Shown: positions 1 through 6,480 of the stretch, piece after piece
Numbering within the stretch: the stretch's first letter is position 1
How the letters are laid out: each line of letters opens with the position of its first letter
Assembly (NCBI GenBank): GCA_035937155.1
Contig: DASYVJ010000080.1
Coordinates: forward strand, 1-13,360
Length of the DNA: 13,360 nucleotides
Source: Palsa-870 sp035937155
GTDB taxonomy: Bacteria; Chloroflexota; Dormibacteria; Dormibacterales; Dormibacteraceae
Direction: 5' to 3'
The notes under the pieces: model-generated
Seen by the model: the letters and a program-made list of their open reading frames with translations, nothing else
Databases searched by the model: none
What the model was told of the DNA's origin: nothing
Program-made: the position numbers and the translations under genes

Positions 1-327
1 GCGCAAGAGCGGGGGACCACCTTCATAGAGGCAGGCGAAGAGGTGTACGAGGGCATGATCGTCGGCATCCAGAAGCGGCCTGGCGACATCCGTGTGAACG
101 TGTGTCGGGAGAAGAAGCAGTCGAACATTCGCTCGTCGACGTCTGACATCTCGGTGAGGCTGACGCCAGCTTCGAGATTGAGCCTCGAGCAGTCGCTGGA
201 TTTCCTCGGGGATGACGAGCTTTTGGAGGTCACACCGAAGCATCTACGGCTTCGGAAGCGGCACCTGACAGAGGTCGATCAGTCGCGGGCCCGCAGGCTC
301 ACGGAGACCTCCTCGATTAGGACCTGA
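1..327 (+). CDS. typA: TypA/BipA ribosome-associated GTPase, C-terminal fragment (5' end outside window)
   Basis: This is the last 108 codons of a translational GTPase of the TypA/BipA family. The family binds the 70S ribosome and assists 50S assembly and growth under stress. The reading frame is open from base 1 with no start, so the gene enters from the left. The fragment is the family-specific C-terminal domain: EVYEGMIVG, then RPGDIRVNV, then NIRSSTSD, then LSLEQSLDFLGDDELLEVTP and LRLRKRHL. E. coli BipA has close equivalents (EVYEGQIIG, NMRASGTDE, LEQALEFIDDDELVEVTP, IRIRKRHLTE). The GTPase and EF-G-like domains lie outside the window. No convincing terminator follows the TGA, so read-through into the cold shock gene is possible. 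Confidence 0.94.
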   Translation, partial: AQERGTTFIEAGEEVYEGMIVGIQKRPGDIRVNVCREKKQSNIRSSTSDISVRLTPASRLSLEQSLDFLGDDELLEVTPKHLRLRKRHLTEVDQSRARRLTETSSIRT

Positions 328-337
328 CGATCTGGGG

Positions 338-343
338 TATACT
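338..343 (+). promoter_or_regulatory. Candidate -10 box (TATACT) for the cold shock gene
   Basis: TATACT lies 11 bp past the typA stop and about 105 bp upstream of the csp start, in otherwise GC-rich DNA. It matches the TATAAT consensus at five of six positions. No good -35 hexamer sits 16-18 bp upstream, so the assignment rests on the -10 and on position. If used, it would give a leader of roughly 100 nt, a length common for cold shock mRNAs. Confidence 0.4.
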
Positions 344-350
344 CATGTCA

Positions 351-367
351 GCCCGTACAGTACGGGC
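351..367 (+). promoter_or_regulatory. Perfect 8-bp inverted repeat around one central base; operator or leader hairpin
   Basis: GCCCGTAC, one central A, then GTACGGGC. The dyad begins 8 bp after the candidate -10, over or just after the expected transcription start. As DNA it looks like a repressor operator. As RNA it could fold as a 6-bp stem with a 5-nt loop at the 5' end of the csp leader. It is not followed by a T-run, so it does not look like a typA terminator. The role is inferred; the symmetry is directly visible. Confidence 0.45.
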
Positions 368-436
368 GCTCACCGCAGGTCTCTTGTTTTCTCGAACAGG
401 CCTCGCCGAGTTGAGTAGCCTAAGTTCGAGAGATAT

Positions 437-441
437 AGGAG
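437..441 (+). promoter_or_regulatory. Ribosome binding site deciding the csp start
   Basis: AGGAG ends directly against an ATG at 442, leaving no spacer, but lies 6 nt upstream of the in-frame ATG at 448. Normal Shine-Dalgarno spacing therefore favours 448 as the initiation codon. Confidence 0.7.
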
Positions 442-447
442 ATGGAA

Positions 448-645
448 ATGCCTACAGGCACCATCAAGAAACTGGTCGCGGACCGTGGCTTCGGCTTTAT
501 CGCAGCCGAAGACGGTAAGGAATTCTTCTTCCACCGGAGTGGCACCGAAGGTGACTTCGACAGCCTCCAGGGTGGCGAGAAGGTCTCGTTCGAGGTCGAG
601 GCGAGCCCCAAGGGCCCGCGCGCCAAGAGCGTCCGCACTCTTTAA
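448..645 (+). CDS. cspA: CspA-family cold shock protein
   Basis: A 65-residue protein (starting MPTGTIKK) that is one complete cold shock domain, the usual size of bacterial Csp proteins. These five-stranded OB-fold proteins bind single-stranded RNA and act as cytoplasmic RNA chaperones. RNP1 is RGFGFI at residues 13-18 and RNP2 is EFFFH at 25-29; the C-terminal strand has GGEKVSFEV. The start at 448 is chosen over the in-frame ATG at 442 because only 448 has normal spacing from AGGAG. The gene stands alone with its own candidate promoter and a strong terminator. Most family members have Lys before the RNP1 glycine; this one has Arg13, a conservative change. Confidence 0.95.
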   Translation: MPTGTIKKLVADRGFGFIAAEDGKEFFFHRSGTEGDFDSLQGGEKVSFEVEASPKGPRAKSVRTL

Positions 646-664
646 TTAGAGAAACCATACTGAG

Positions 665-697
665 AACCCGGGTCGCAAGACCCGGGTTTCTTTTTTA
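665..697 (+). terminator. Rho-independent terminator of csp
   Basis: A perfect 10-bp stem (AACCCGGGTC pairing with GACCCGGGTT) closes a GCAA tetraloop and is followed by a T-rich tract (TTTCTTTTTT). It starts 20 bp after the csp stop. The GNRA loop and GC-rich stem make this one of the clearest signals in the window. Confidence 0.92.
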
Positions 698-843
698 TCT
701 AGACGGACGTCGCCGGCAGGGCGGATTCACTCCGGCCGTCACCCAGGTGTTTCGTCAACCAAGCGCCACCAAGCGTCGCAGGGAGCCTTACCCGCGGTGA
801 GGACGTAGTCCTCGTCGCGTTGAAGTGCGTCCGCACTCTTTAA
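698..843 (+). pseudogene. Probable decayed second copy of csp, tail only clearly recognisable
   Basis: The 17 bases at 827-843 are identical to the last 17 bases of csp, including the TAA, and the following 3' UTR and terminator are also duplicated. Reading upstream in the same frame gives SL..GE.V, then K.VRTL and stop, matching SLQGGEKV and KSVRTL of the intact protein with about 8 residues missing between them. The segment before this has the right length to align but little residue identity, and there is no usable start or RNP1 motif. The duplicated tail is directly visible. The claim that the whole stretch was once a csp gene is an inference of moderate strength. The alternative is a duplication of the 3' end alone. 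Confidence 0.45.
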
Positions 844-860
844 CTAGAGAAACCTTCTGA

Positions 861-893
861 GAACCCTGGGTCGCAAGACCCGGGGTTCTTTTT
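861..893 (+). terminator. Second, duplicated terminator; lies at the convergent junction with livGF
   Basis: A 12-bp stem (861-872 with 877-888, one G-U pair) closes the same GCAA loop as the csp terminator, followed by a run of five T. Relative to the first copy it carries a one-base insertion on each arm at facing positions (T867 and G882), so pairing is preserved. Its T-run touches the livGF stop codon at 892-894 on the other strand. On the minus strand the stem is followed by TCAGAAGG rather than a T-run, so it probably works mainly in the plus direction. Confidence 0.85.
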
Positions 894-2472
894 ATCCGCC
901 CAGGTACGCTCGGCGGACGGCCGGGTTGTGCAACAGGTCGTCGCCGGTCCCGCTCAGGCGGATCTGGCCCGTCTCCAGCACGTAGGCCCGGTCGGCGATC
1001 TCGAGCGCGCGAAGGGCGTTCTGCTCGACCAGCAGGATGGTGGTGCCCTCCTGGTGGATCTCCTCGATCGCTGCGAATATCTCATCGACCATCAGGGGTG
1101 CGAGTCCCAGGGACGGCTCGTCAAGCAACAGGAGTCGCGGCTTGGCCAGCAGCCCTCTCGCAATCGCGAGCATCTGCTGCTCACCGCCCGATAGGGTTCC
1201 TGCCCGCAGCCCGCGCCGCTCGCCCAGAATCGGAAAGCGCTTCATCACCGCCTCGATCCGGGCTTGAGCTGCCGCACCATCGCGACGGCTCCAGGTGGCC
1301 AGCTCCAGGTTCTCGAGCACCGTTTGGCGGGCGAGGATCTCGCGCCCTTCGGGCACCTGCACCAGGCCGTGCCTGACGATGGCCGAGGGTTTTGCAACGG
1401 TCAGGTCGAGGCCGTCGAATACGGCGCTGCCCGAGTCGGGTCGGATCAGCCCGGACAGCGTGTTGAGGATCGTCGACTTGCCCGCTCCGTTTGCCCCGAT
1501 GAGCGCAACCACCTCGCCGGCCGCAACCCTGAGCGACGCGCCCCTCACCGCGGTGACCGCGCGGTAGCTCACGGTGAGGTCCTGGACATCCAGGATCGCT
1601 TGCTTTGGCTCGGCAGCCGGCCGGCTGCCCGCGGCCGCGGCCACGGCCTCGATCCCGACCTCGCCTTCGCTGATTGCGCTCGCGCCTGGTGCGCTGGCCA
1701 CCGCTCTATCGCCGCTCGTCCCCAGGTACGCCTTGATGACACTCGGGTCGGTGGACACCTCGGCCGGAGTTCCCTCTGCGATCTTGCGTCCGAAATCCAG
1801 AACGGCGACTCGCTTGCAGACCCCCATGACCAGCCGCATGTCGTGGTCGATGAGCAGGATGGTCAGGCCGTCATCGTTGAGGCGTTCGATCAGCTCGCGG
1901 ATGCCCTGCTTCTCGGATGGGTTCATTCCAGCGGCGGGCTCGTCGAGGATCAGCAGGCGTGGGCGCAGCGCTAGGGCTCGCGCGATCTCCAGGCGACGCT
2001 GGTCGCCGTACGGAAGGGTGCCGGCCGCGCGTCCGCCAACGTCCTTGGCCGCCAGCCCCACCGAGTCCATGAGTGCGCGAGCGTCATCCAGGCGGCTCCG
2101 CTGATCGCGGCGAAACACCGGCAGCGCGCCGAGCTGCGCCAGCGTGTCATCACGGCGGCGCGTATGCATTCCGACGACCACGTTTTCCAGTGCGGTCAAG
2201 TCTTTGAACAGCCGGATGTTCTGAAACGTGCGTGAGATGCCAAGCGCCGCGATTCGATAGGCGGGCAATCCGGACAGCTCGTCCGACTGCAGCCAGGCGT
2301 GGCCGGATTGGAACGGCACGTAACCGGTGATGACGTTGACCAGCGTCGTCTTGCCGGCGCCATTGGGTCCGATCAGGCCGTGGATCGATCCCTCCTCCAC
2401 CTCCAGCGACACTCCATCGACGGCATGCACCCCGCCGAAGTGTCGCTGGACGCTATCCAGGCGAAGGAGCAC
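892..2472 (-). CDS. Fused LivG-LivF: two ABC ATPase domains of a branched-chain amino acid-type importer
   Basis: A 526-residue protein holding both ATPases of a Liv/HAAT importer, normally encoded by separate livG and livF genes of about 240-260 residues each. The first half is LivG-like: Walker A GPNGAGKTT (35-43), signature LPYGDQRR (153-160), Walker B LLILDEP (173-179), switch His at 210. An Ala/Gly/Glu-rich linker of about 40 residues (roughly 251-291) follows. The second half is LivF-like: Walker A GANGAGKST (326-334), signature LSGGEQQ (427-433), Walker B LLLLDEP (447-453), and Gln in VEQN in place of the switch His, as is usual in LivF. The GTG at 2472 is preferred because it begins MLLRLDSVQRHFGG like other LivG proteins and overlaps livM by 20 bp. 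A TTG at 2532 would add 20 unrelated residues. It powers uptake at the inner face of the membrane. Confidence 0.93.
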   Translation of the reverse strand: MLLRLDSVQRHFGGVHAVDGVSLEVEEGSIHGLIGPNGAGKTTLVNVITGYVPFQSGHAWLQSDELSGLPAYRIAALGISRTFQNIRLFKDLTALENVVVGMHTRRRDDTLAQLGALPVFRRDQRSRLDDARALMDSVGLAAKDVGGRAAGTLPYGDQRRLEIARALALRPRLLILDEPAAGMNPSEKQGIRELIERLNDDGLTILLIDHDMRLVMGVCKRVAVLDFGRKIAEGTPAEVSTDPSVIKAYLGTSGDRAVASAPGASAISEGEVGIEAVAAAAGSRPAAEPKQAILDVQDLTVSYRAVTAVRGASLRVAAGEVVALIGANGAGKSTILNTLSGLIRPDSGSAVFDGLDLTVAKPSAIVRHGLVQVPEGREILARQTVLENLELATWSRRDGAAAQARIEAVMKRFPILGERRGLRAGTLSGGEQQMLAIARGLLAKPRLLLLDEPSLGLAPLMVDEIFAAIEEIHQEGTTILLVEQNALRALEIADRAYVLETGQIRLSGTGDDLLHNPAVRRAYLGG

Positions 2473-3376
2473 TGACTCGAGCCCGGCGCGGCCACCAGGC
2501 GGGCCTGATGACGGCCAGCCCGCCGCGACCAACGATACCCTGTGGCCTGAATACGATCACGGCGATCAGGAAGACACCGATAACGATGTTGATGTAGTCG
2601 TGGGCCTGCTGGAAGATCCACGGGAGTGTGGTCACCACCAGCGCACCGACCACGGGTCCGAGAAAATGGCCGCTGCCGCCGAGCACCGCGAAGGTCAAGA
2701 TCTGAACGGCACGCGTGACGCCGTACTGCTGGTCGCTCGGGTCCACGGAGAAGCTGAGATGTGCCTCGAGACCACCTGCGAAACCGGCGAGGACAGCGCT
2801 CAGGACGAACGCGATCATCTTGTAGCGCGCCACGTGGATGCCCTGGCTCAGCGCGGCGAGCTCGTCCTGACGGATCGCCGCCCAGGCGGCGCCGAGCCGC
2901 CCCTTGGTGAGGCGCCACATGATAAACAGGACCACGGCCAGCGAGGCGAGTACCGGGTTGATCCCGCCCAGCGGGTCGGGATTGGGGTTCTTCAGGCCGA
3001 GACCCTCACCCGTGATCGGCACGTTGAGGATCACGCCAAGGCGTAGCGCTTCTATGAAACCGATCGTGGCGATGGCGAGGAAGACCCCTCGAAGGCGCAG
3101 CACCGGCAGCCCGACCAGCACCCCGACGGCGCCGGCCAGGAGCGTACCTGCGGCGATGTTCAGCGCCACTGGCGTGTGCCAGTAGATGTCCATCAAGACC
3201 GAGGTGTATGCGCCGATCGCAATAAAGCCGGGCGCGGCGAGGGACAGCTGGCCCGAGTACAGGACGACGAACATAGAAGAGGCGATGATGCTGTTGATCC
3301 CGATCTGTGCGATCAGCAGCGTGTGCGAATTCCAGAAGGCGACGGGATCGGTGAAAAGCTGGATGAAAAAGTCCAT
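2453..3376 (-). CDS. livM: LivM-type ABC transporter permease
   Basis: A 307-residue multi-spanning inner-membrane protein of the branched-chain amino acid permease family. LivM features are GVFLAIATIGFIEALR, the GEGLGL segment (usually TGGxxGL), and the cytoplasmic coupling region GRLGAAWAAIRQDELAALSQ, followed by the last membrane segments (IAFVLSAVLAGFAGGL). It pairs with LivH to form the translocation pore and docks on the fused ATPase. The ATG at 3376 lies 9 bp after the livH stop, and the 3' end overlaps the livGF start. No clear ribosome binding site precedes it, so translation is probably coupled to livH. The substrate could be branched-chain amino acids or related amides; the sequence does not decide. 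Confidence 0.93.
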   Translation of the reverse strand: MDFFIQLFTDPVAFWNSHTLLIAQIGINSIIASSMFVVLYSGQLSLAAPGFIAIGAYTSVLMDIYWHTPVALNIAAGTLLAGAVGVLVGLPVLRLRGVFLAIATIGFIEALRLGVILNVPITGEGLGLKNPNPDPLGGINPVLASLAVVLFIMWRLTKGRLGAAWAAIRQDELAALSQGIHVARYKMIAFVLSAVLAGFAGGLEAHLSFSVDPSDQQYGVTRAVQILTFAVLGGSGHFLGPVVGALVVTTLPWIFQQAHDYINIVIGVFLIAVIVFRPQGIVGRGGLAVIRPAWWPRRARVSAPSPG

Positions 3377-3385
3377 CTGCAGTCG

Positions 3386-4300
3386 CTAGATGCGCTCGCG
3401 CAACTGCGCGCCGAACAATCCTTGCGGGCGCAGGACCAGCATCAGGAACAGAGCCGCGAATGCCACGCCGCCCCGCGCGCTGCTGCCCAGGACGACCAGG
3501 GCGAGCACCTCGATCAAACCCAGCAGGTAGCCGCCGATCACTGCTCCGGGGATGCTCCCCATGCCGCCCAGCACGATGACCGCGAGCCCGCGTACCTCCA
3601 CGTTGTCGCGACCGATGTATGGACTGATGTCACCTAGCGCCACCCCAAACAGGATGCCTGCCAGGCCACCGAGCGCCGACGAGATGACGAGCGTGAGCGA
3701 GATCATGCGGTCGACGTCGAGGCCCATCAACCGGGCGGCGCGAGGGTTTTCGGCCACCGCTCGCAGGCCGCGGCCGACCTGGGTGTAGCGGATCACGTAG
3801 CCGAGGACGAGCATCAGGGCGATCGAGATCGGGATGATCGCGACCTTGCTCGCTTCCAAGGTCAGGTCCCCGACGTGCCAGGTCGGGTTGGGGAACGTTC
3901 CGGCCGGGAAGGCCACCGAGTTGGGCCCGTCGACCCACAGCCACGCGAAGCGCGACCCGAGCTGACCCTGCTCGATCGCGGCGACGATGATCAATGCCAG
4001 GCCGACGGTCGAGATGAGGGCTGCGATCGGCGGCGCCTGCCGTCTCCTCAGCGGACGCAAGCACACGTGCTCGATGACGAGTCCCATCAGCGCACATGCT
4101 GCGATGCCGACGATGCAGGCGACCCAGAACGGCTGGCCGTGGTTCACCACCACCGAGTACGTAATGGCGGCGCCAAACATGAAGACCGCGCTGTGCGCGA
4201 GATTCAGAATGTCGAGCACGCCGAAAACCAGCGTGTATCCCACAGCAAACAGCGCGTAGATGGAACCGATGAAGATCGCGTTGAGGAGCTGCTGGTCCAC
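3386..4300 (-). CDS. livH: LivH-type ABC transporter permease
   Basis: A 304-residue inner-membrane permease. The N-terminus (LLNAIFIGSIYALFAVGYTL, then GVLDILNLAH) is the LivH signature. The coupling loop VGRGLRAVAENPRAARLMGL and the following GGLAGILFG and VIVLGGMGSIPGAVIGG are also family hallmarks. With LivM it makes the heterodimeric channel of the importer. The start is a GTG at 4300, 45 bp after the livK stop and 20 bp after an intercistronic hairpin. That hairpin probably sets livH, livM and livGF expression below that of livK, the usual stoichiometry for binding-protein transporters. Confidence 0.93.
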   Translation of the reverse strand: MDQQLLNAIFIGSIYALFAVGYTLVFGVLDILNLAHSAVFMFGAAITYSVVVNHGQPFWVACIVGIAACALMGLVIEHVCLRPLRRRQAPPIAALISTVGLALIIVAAIEQGQLGSRFAWLWVDGPNSVAFPAGTFPNPTWHVGDLTLEASKVAIIPISIALMLVLGYVIRYTQVGRGLRAVAENPRAARLMGLDVDRMISLTLVISSALGGLAGILFGVALGDISPYIGRDNVEVRGLAVIVLGGMGSIPGAVIGGYLLGLIEVLALVVLGSSARGGVAFAALFLMLVLRPQGLFGAQLRERI

Positions 4301-4320
4301 CTCGCGCGTGCTTACTGAAT

Positions 4321-4343
4321 GCTGGGGGGAAACTCCCCCCAGC
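4321..4343 (-). promoter_or_regulatory. Intercistronic hairpin between livK and livH
   Basis: A perfect 10-bp inverted repeat (GCTGGGGGGA and TCCCCCCAGC) with a 3-nt loop begins 2 bp after the livK stop. No T-run follows on the transcribed (minus) strand (ATTCAGTAAG), so it is not a standard terminator. It resembles the stem-loops after binding-protein genes in other transporter operons, such as malE-malF, which protect the upstream message from 3' exonucleases. Function is inferred; the structure is plain in the sequence. Confidence 0.75.
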
Positions 4344-4345
4344 CG

Positions 4346-5560
4346 TCAGCTTTGCTTGATCTCGTGGACGAGAGTGAAGCCGCCCACGCCGTCCATCGCG
4401 ATAATCCAAACCGTCTGCTTGACGTCATGGTTTGCGGTGAACTGGAAGGGCCCAAGCGGCGTCTGTATGTTCACGGTCTCCATCGCCGCGCGCAGCTTGT
4501 CGCGGTCACCCGGAAGATCCGAGAACGTCAGGTTCGCTCTCTTGGCTGCGTCGGCGATGATCTTGATCGCCGCGTAACCCTGCGCCGCGAACTGGTCAGG
4601 ATCCTTGTTGTATTCAGCCTTGTATGCGCTGACGAACTCGGCGTTCGACGTAAACGTGTTGCCGATGTACCAGGCGCTGGCGCTCCTCGCGCCTTTGCCA
4701 TTGGCCCCTGCCTGGTTCGAAACGGTCGCCGTGTTGAACCCGTTTCCGCCGAGGAACTGGCCTTGCCATCCCTGTGTGCGAGCAATGGTCATGATCTTGG
4801 CCGGAATGCCGCCCAGTGACGTGATGAAGATCACGTCGGGCTTCAGCTGCACAGCCTGCGTGACGTATGGCGAGAGGTCCGCCTCCGCCTTGTTGAATTT
4901 GATGGTCTTCAGCAGGTTGATGTTGTACGTGCTGACCGTGTCCTGGACGATCTTGCCGCCGTCGCTCGAGAACTTGTCGTCCTGGGCGACCAGCAGCACT
5001 CCCGTGGAGGGGTGCGAGTCCGCGGCGTACGACTTGATGTTGGCGGGGATCGCCGTCGCCTCGCCGAGGCTGTCGCGGAACACGTACTTGCAAGGCGCGG
5101 TGTTCGGGTTGGCCACGGAATAGTTGCAGTCCGGCACGATGTGGATGCCGGTGGTGCTGACCGCGAGGATGGGTGTCTTCAGGGTCTCAGCCAGCGGATG
5201 AACGCCGACCGCCGAGTTGGACAAGGTCGGGCCGAGCAGGGCGAGGTCCTGGTCCGATTGAATCAGCGTTTGGGCGACCTGGGCCGACTGCGTCTTGTCG
5301 GAGGCGTCGTCGTTCTTCGTCAGCGCGATCTGGGCACCGCTGACACCGCCCGCGCCGTTGATTTGCTTGACCGCCAGGGCCGCGCCATTCCAGCTCTGCG
5401 GGCCGTAGACGCTGCCGGCTCCGGTGATGGAGAGGATGGCGCCCAGCTTGATCGTCTTCCCGGAGTAGGAGTTGGTGGTTGCGCCGCCGCCTCCGCTTGA
5501 GCCGCACGCCGCGAGCAACAGAGCCGCCACCAGCCAACTGACGATGCGCAAGCCCTTCAT
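4346..5560 (-). CDS. Branched-chain amino acid-type substrate-binding lipoprotein (LivK/LivJ-like)
   Basis: A 404-residue exported binding protein of the periplasmic binding protein type 1 (Leu/Ile/Val-binding) family. The N-terminus is a lipoprotein signal: MKGLR, hydrophobic VSWLVAALLLAA, then Cys19 in a LAAC lipobox, followed by a Ser/Gly tether (SSGGGG). The mature part starts IKLGAILSITGAGSVYGP and continues with WNGAALAVKQINGAGGV and LLGPTLSNSAVGVHP, typical of this family. It would be anchored to the outer face of the membrane and deliver ligand to LivH/LivM. Cys145 and Cys157 are close together and could form a disulfide. The ATG at 5560 has a strong GGGGGAG site with a 7-nt spacer, which favours it over an upstream TTG at 5578. 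The exact ligand cannot be read from the sequence. Confidence 0.93.
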   Translation of the reverse strand: MKGLRIVSWLVAALLLAACGSSGGGGATTNSYSGKTIKLGAILSITGAGSVYGPQSWNGAALAVKQINGAGGVSGAQIALTKNDDASDKTQSAQVAQTLIQSDQDLALLGPTLSNSAVGVHPLAETLKTPILAVSTTGIHIVPDCNYSVANPNTAPCKYVFRDSLGEATAIPANIKSYAADSHPSTGVLLVAQDDKFSSDGGKIVQDTVSTYNINLLKTIKFNKAEADLSPYVTQAVQLKPDVIFITSLGGIPAKIMTIARTQGWQGQFLGGNGFNTATVSNQAGANGKGARSASAWYIGNTFTSNAEFVSAYKAEYNKDPDQFAAQGYAAIKIIADAAKRANLTFSDLPGDRDKLRAAMETVNIQTPLGPFQFTANHDVKQTVWIIAMDGVGGFTLVHEIKQS

Positions 5561-5567
5561 TTCAGCT

Positions 5568-5574
5568 CTCCCCC
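5568..5574 (-). promoter_or_regulatory. Ribosome binding site of livK
   Basis: GGGGGAG on the minus strand, 7 nt before the ATG at 5560. It is the strongest Shine-Dalgarno sequence in the minus-strand gene group. It fixes the livK start and fits high expression of a binding protein. Confidence 0.75.
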
Positions 5575-5626
5575 GCAAACTGCTCTGACTCGGTCCTTAA
5601 CGTATCAAACCTGACCCGATCCGAAT

Positions 5627-6457
5627 TCAGGCTTGCAGCCTCTTCACCAGGCGCGGGATGTCGAGCTTGGGATGGGGATACTGCGGATCCATCTGCTCGA
5701 AAGTCTCCAACAGGATCCTGGAGATGGCCCAGTTGCGGTAGTCCTTGTCGTTAGCGGGGACCACGTACCACGGCGCCCACTGAGTCGAGCATTGCGTGAT
5801 CGCGATGCTGTACGCACTCATATAGTCGTCCCAGAATGCCCGCTCGTCGATGTCGGTTTCCTTGAACTTCCAGTGCTTGTCGGGATCGCGAAGGCGTTCG
5901 AGAAGCCGGAGGCGCTGCTCGACGTACGAGATGTGCAGGCAGATCTTGACCACGGTGGTGCCGCCCCGGACCAGCTCTCTCTCAAAGCGATTGATGAGGT
6001 CATAACGGCGTTCGATGACCGGGGGCTTGGCAAGGTCGTGGACCCGGGCGATGAGCACGTCCTCGTACTGGGAGCGGTTGAAGATGCCCACCAAACCTTT
6101 CCCCGGCAGCCTTTTGCGTATCCGCCAGAGGAAGCTGTGCCGGCGCTCCTCGGGGGTGGGCTGCTTGAAGGTCGAGATCAGAACCCCCTCGGGGTTGAGG
6201 TTGCCGATGACGTGGGTGATAGTGCCGTCCTTGCCGCTGGTGTCCATGCCCTGCAGGACCAGCAACACGGATCGCTTTTGCTCCGCGAACAGGCGCTCCT
6301 GGAGGTTGAAAAGCTTCGTCCGGTGCTTCTTCAGGTCGCGTTTGAGCTGTTTTCGACCCTTCAGGCCGGGGGTCGCAGCGGCGTCGACGTCCGCCATTCG
6401 AAAGCGACCGTCGTGGGACTGAGCGCGCAGCAAGTCGCGCATCTGACTCTTGGCCAC
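5627..6457 (-). CDS. ppk2: PPK2-family polyphosphate kinase (polyphosphate:nucleotide phosphotransferase)
   Basis: A 276-residue cytoplasmic enzyme of the PPK2 family, which moves phosphate between inorganic polyphosphate and nucleoside mono- or diphosphates. Walker A is GMDTSGKDG (70-78). FKQPTPEERRHSFLWR follows at 98-112, IFNRSQYEDV at 125-134, and the lid and C-terminal part hold KHWKF (194-198), the WDDY segment (209-212) and APWYVVPANDK (228-238). The KDG form of Walker A and the length fit the branch that phosphorylates AMP and ADP (often called class III), but substrate choice is not proven. The start is uncertain: GTG 6457 (MAKSQ) is preferred, with TTG 6460 and ATG 6442 as alternatives. 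It follows the protease gene by about 20 bp and is probably cotranscribed with it. The family usually has His where this protein has Gln130. Confidence 0.93.
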   Translation of the reverse strand: MAKSQMRDLLRAQSHDGRFRMADVDAAATPGLKGRKQLKRDLKKHRTKLFNLQERLFAEQKRSVLLVLQGMDTSGKDGTITHVIGNLNPEGVLISTFKQPTPEERRHSFLWRIRKRLPGKGLVGIFNRSQYEDVLIARVHDLAKPPVIERRYDLINRFERELVRGGTTVVKICLHISYVEQRLRLLERLRDPDKHWKFKETDIDERAFWDDYMSAYSIAITQCSTQWAPWYVVPANDKDYRNWAISRILLETFEQMDPQYPHPKLDIPRLVKRLQA

Positions 6458-6480
6458 CAAACGAGTGTAGCCCCTGGGTT

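Noticed and set aside
351..367. Palindrome after typA read as a typA terminator
   Set aside because: No T-run follows the dyad; the nearest T-rich stretch is about 13 bp further on. Its place right after a -10 box fits an operator or leader element better.
328..441. A small RNA gene or tRNA in the typA-csp gap
   Set aside because: No cloverleaf or T-loop consensus is present. The gap is explained by a promoter and an mRNA leader.
1600..1720. Possible frameshift or lost stop between the LivG and LivF halves
   Set aside because: The frame is continuous, both halves keep full motif sets, and the joining segment is a plausible Ala/Gly/Glu linker, so a true fusion is the simpler reading.
1264..1974. 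A 236-codon plus-strand open frame inside livGF
   Set aside because: It is antisense to the fused ATPase, whose Walker and signature motifs are clear; the plus-strand product shows no recognisable domain.
2327..3046. A 239-codon plus-strand open frame across livGF and livM
   Set aside because: It is antisense to two well-supported transporter genes and rich in Asp, His and Glu without pattern, typical of a shadow frame.
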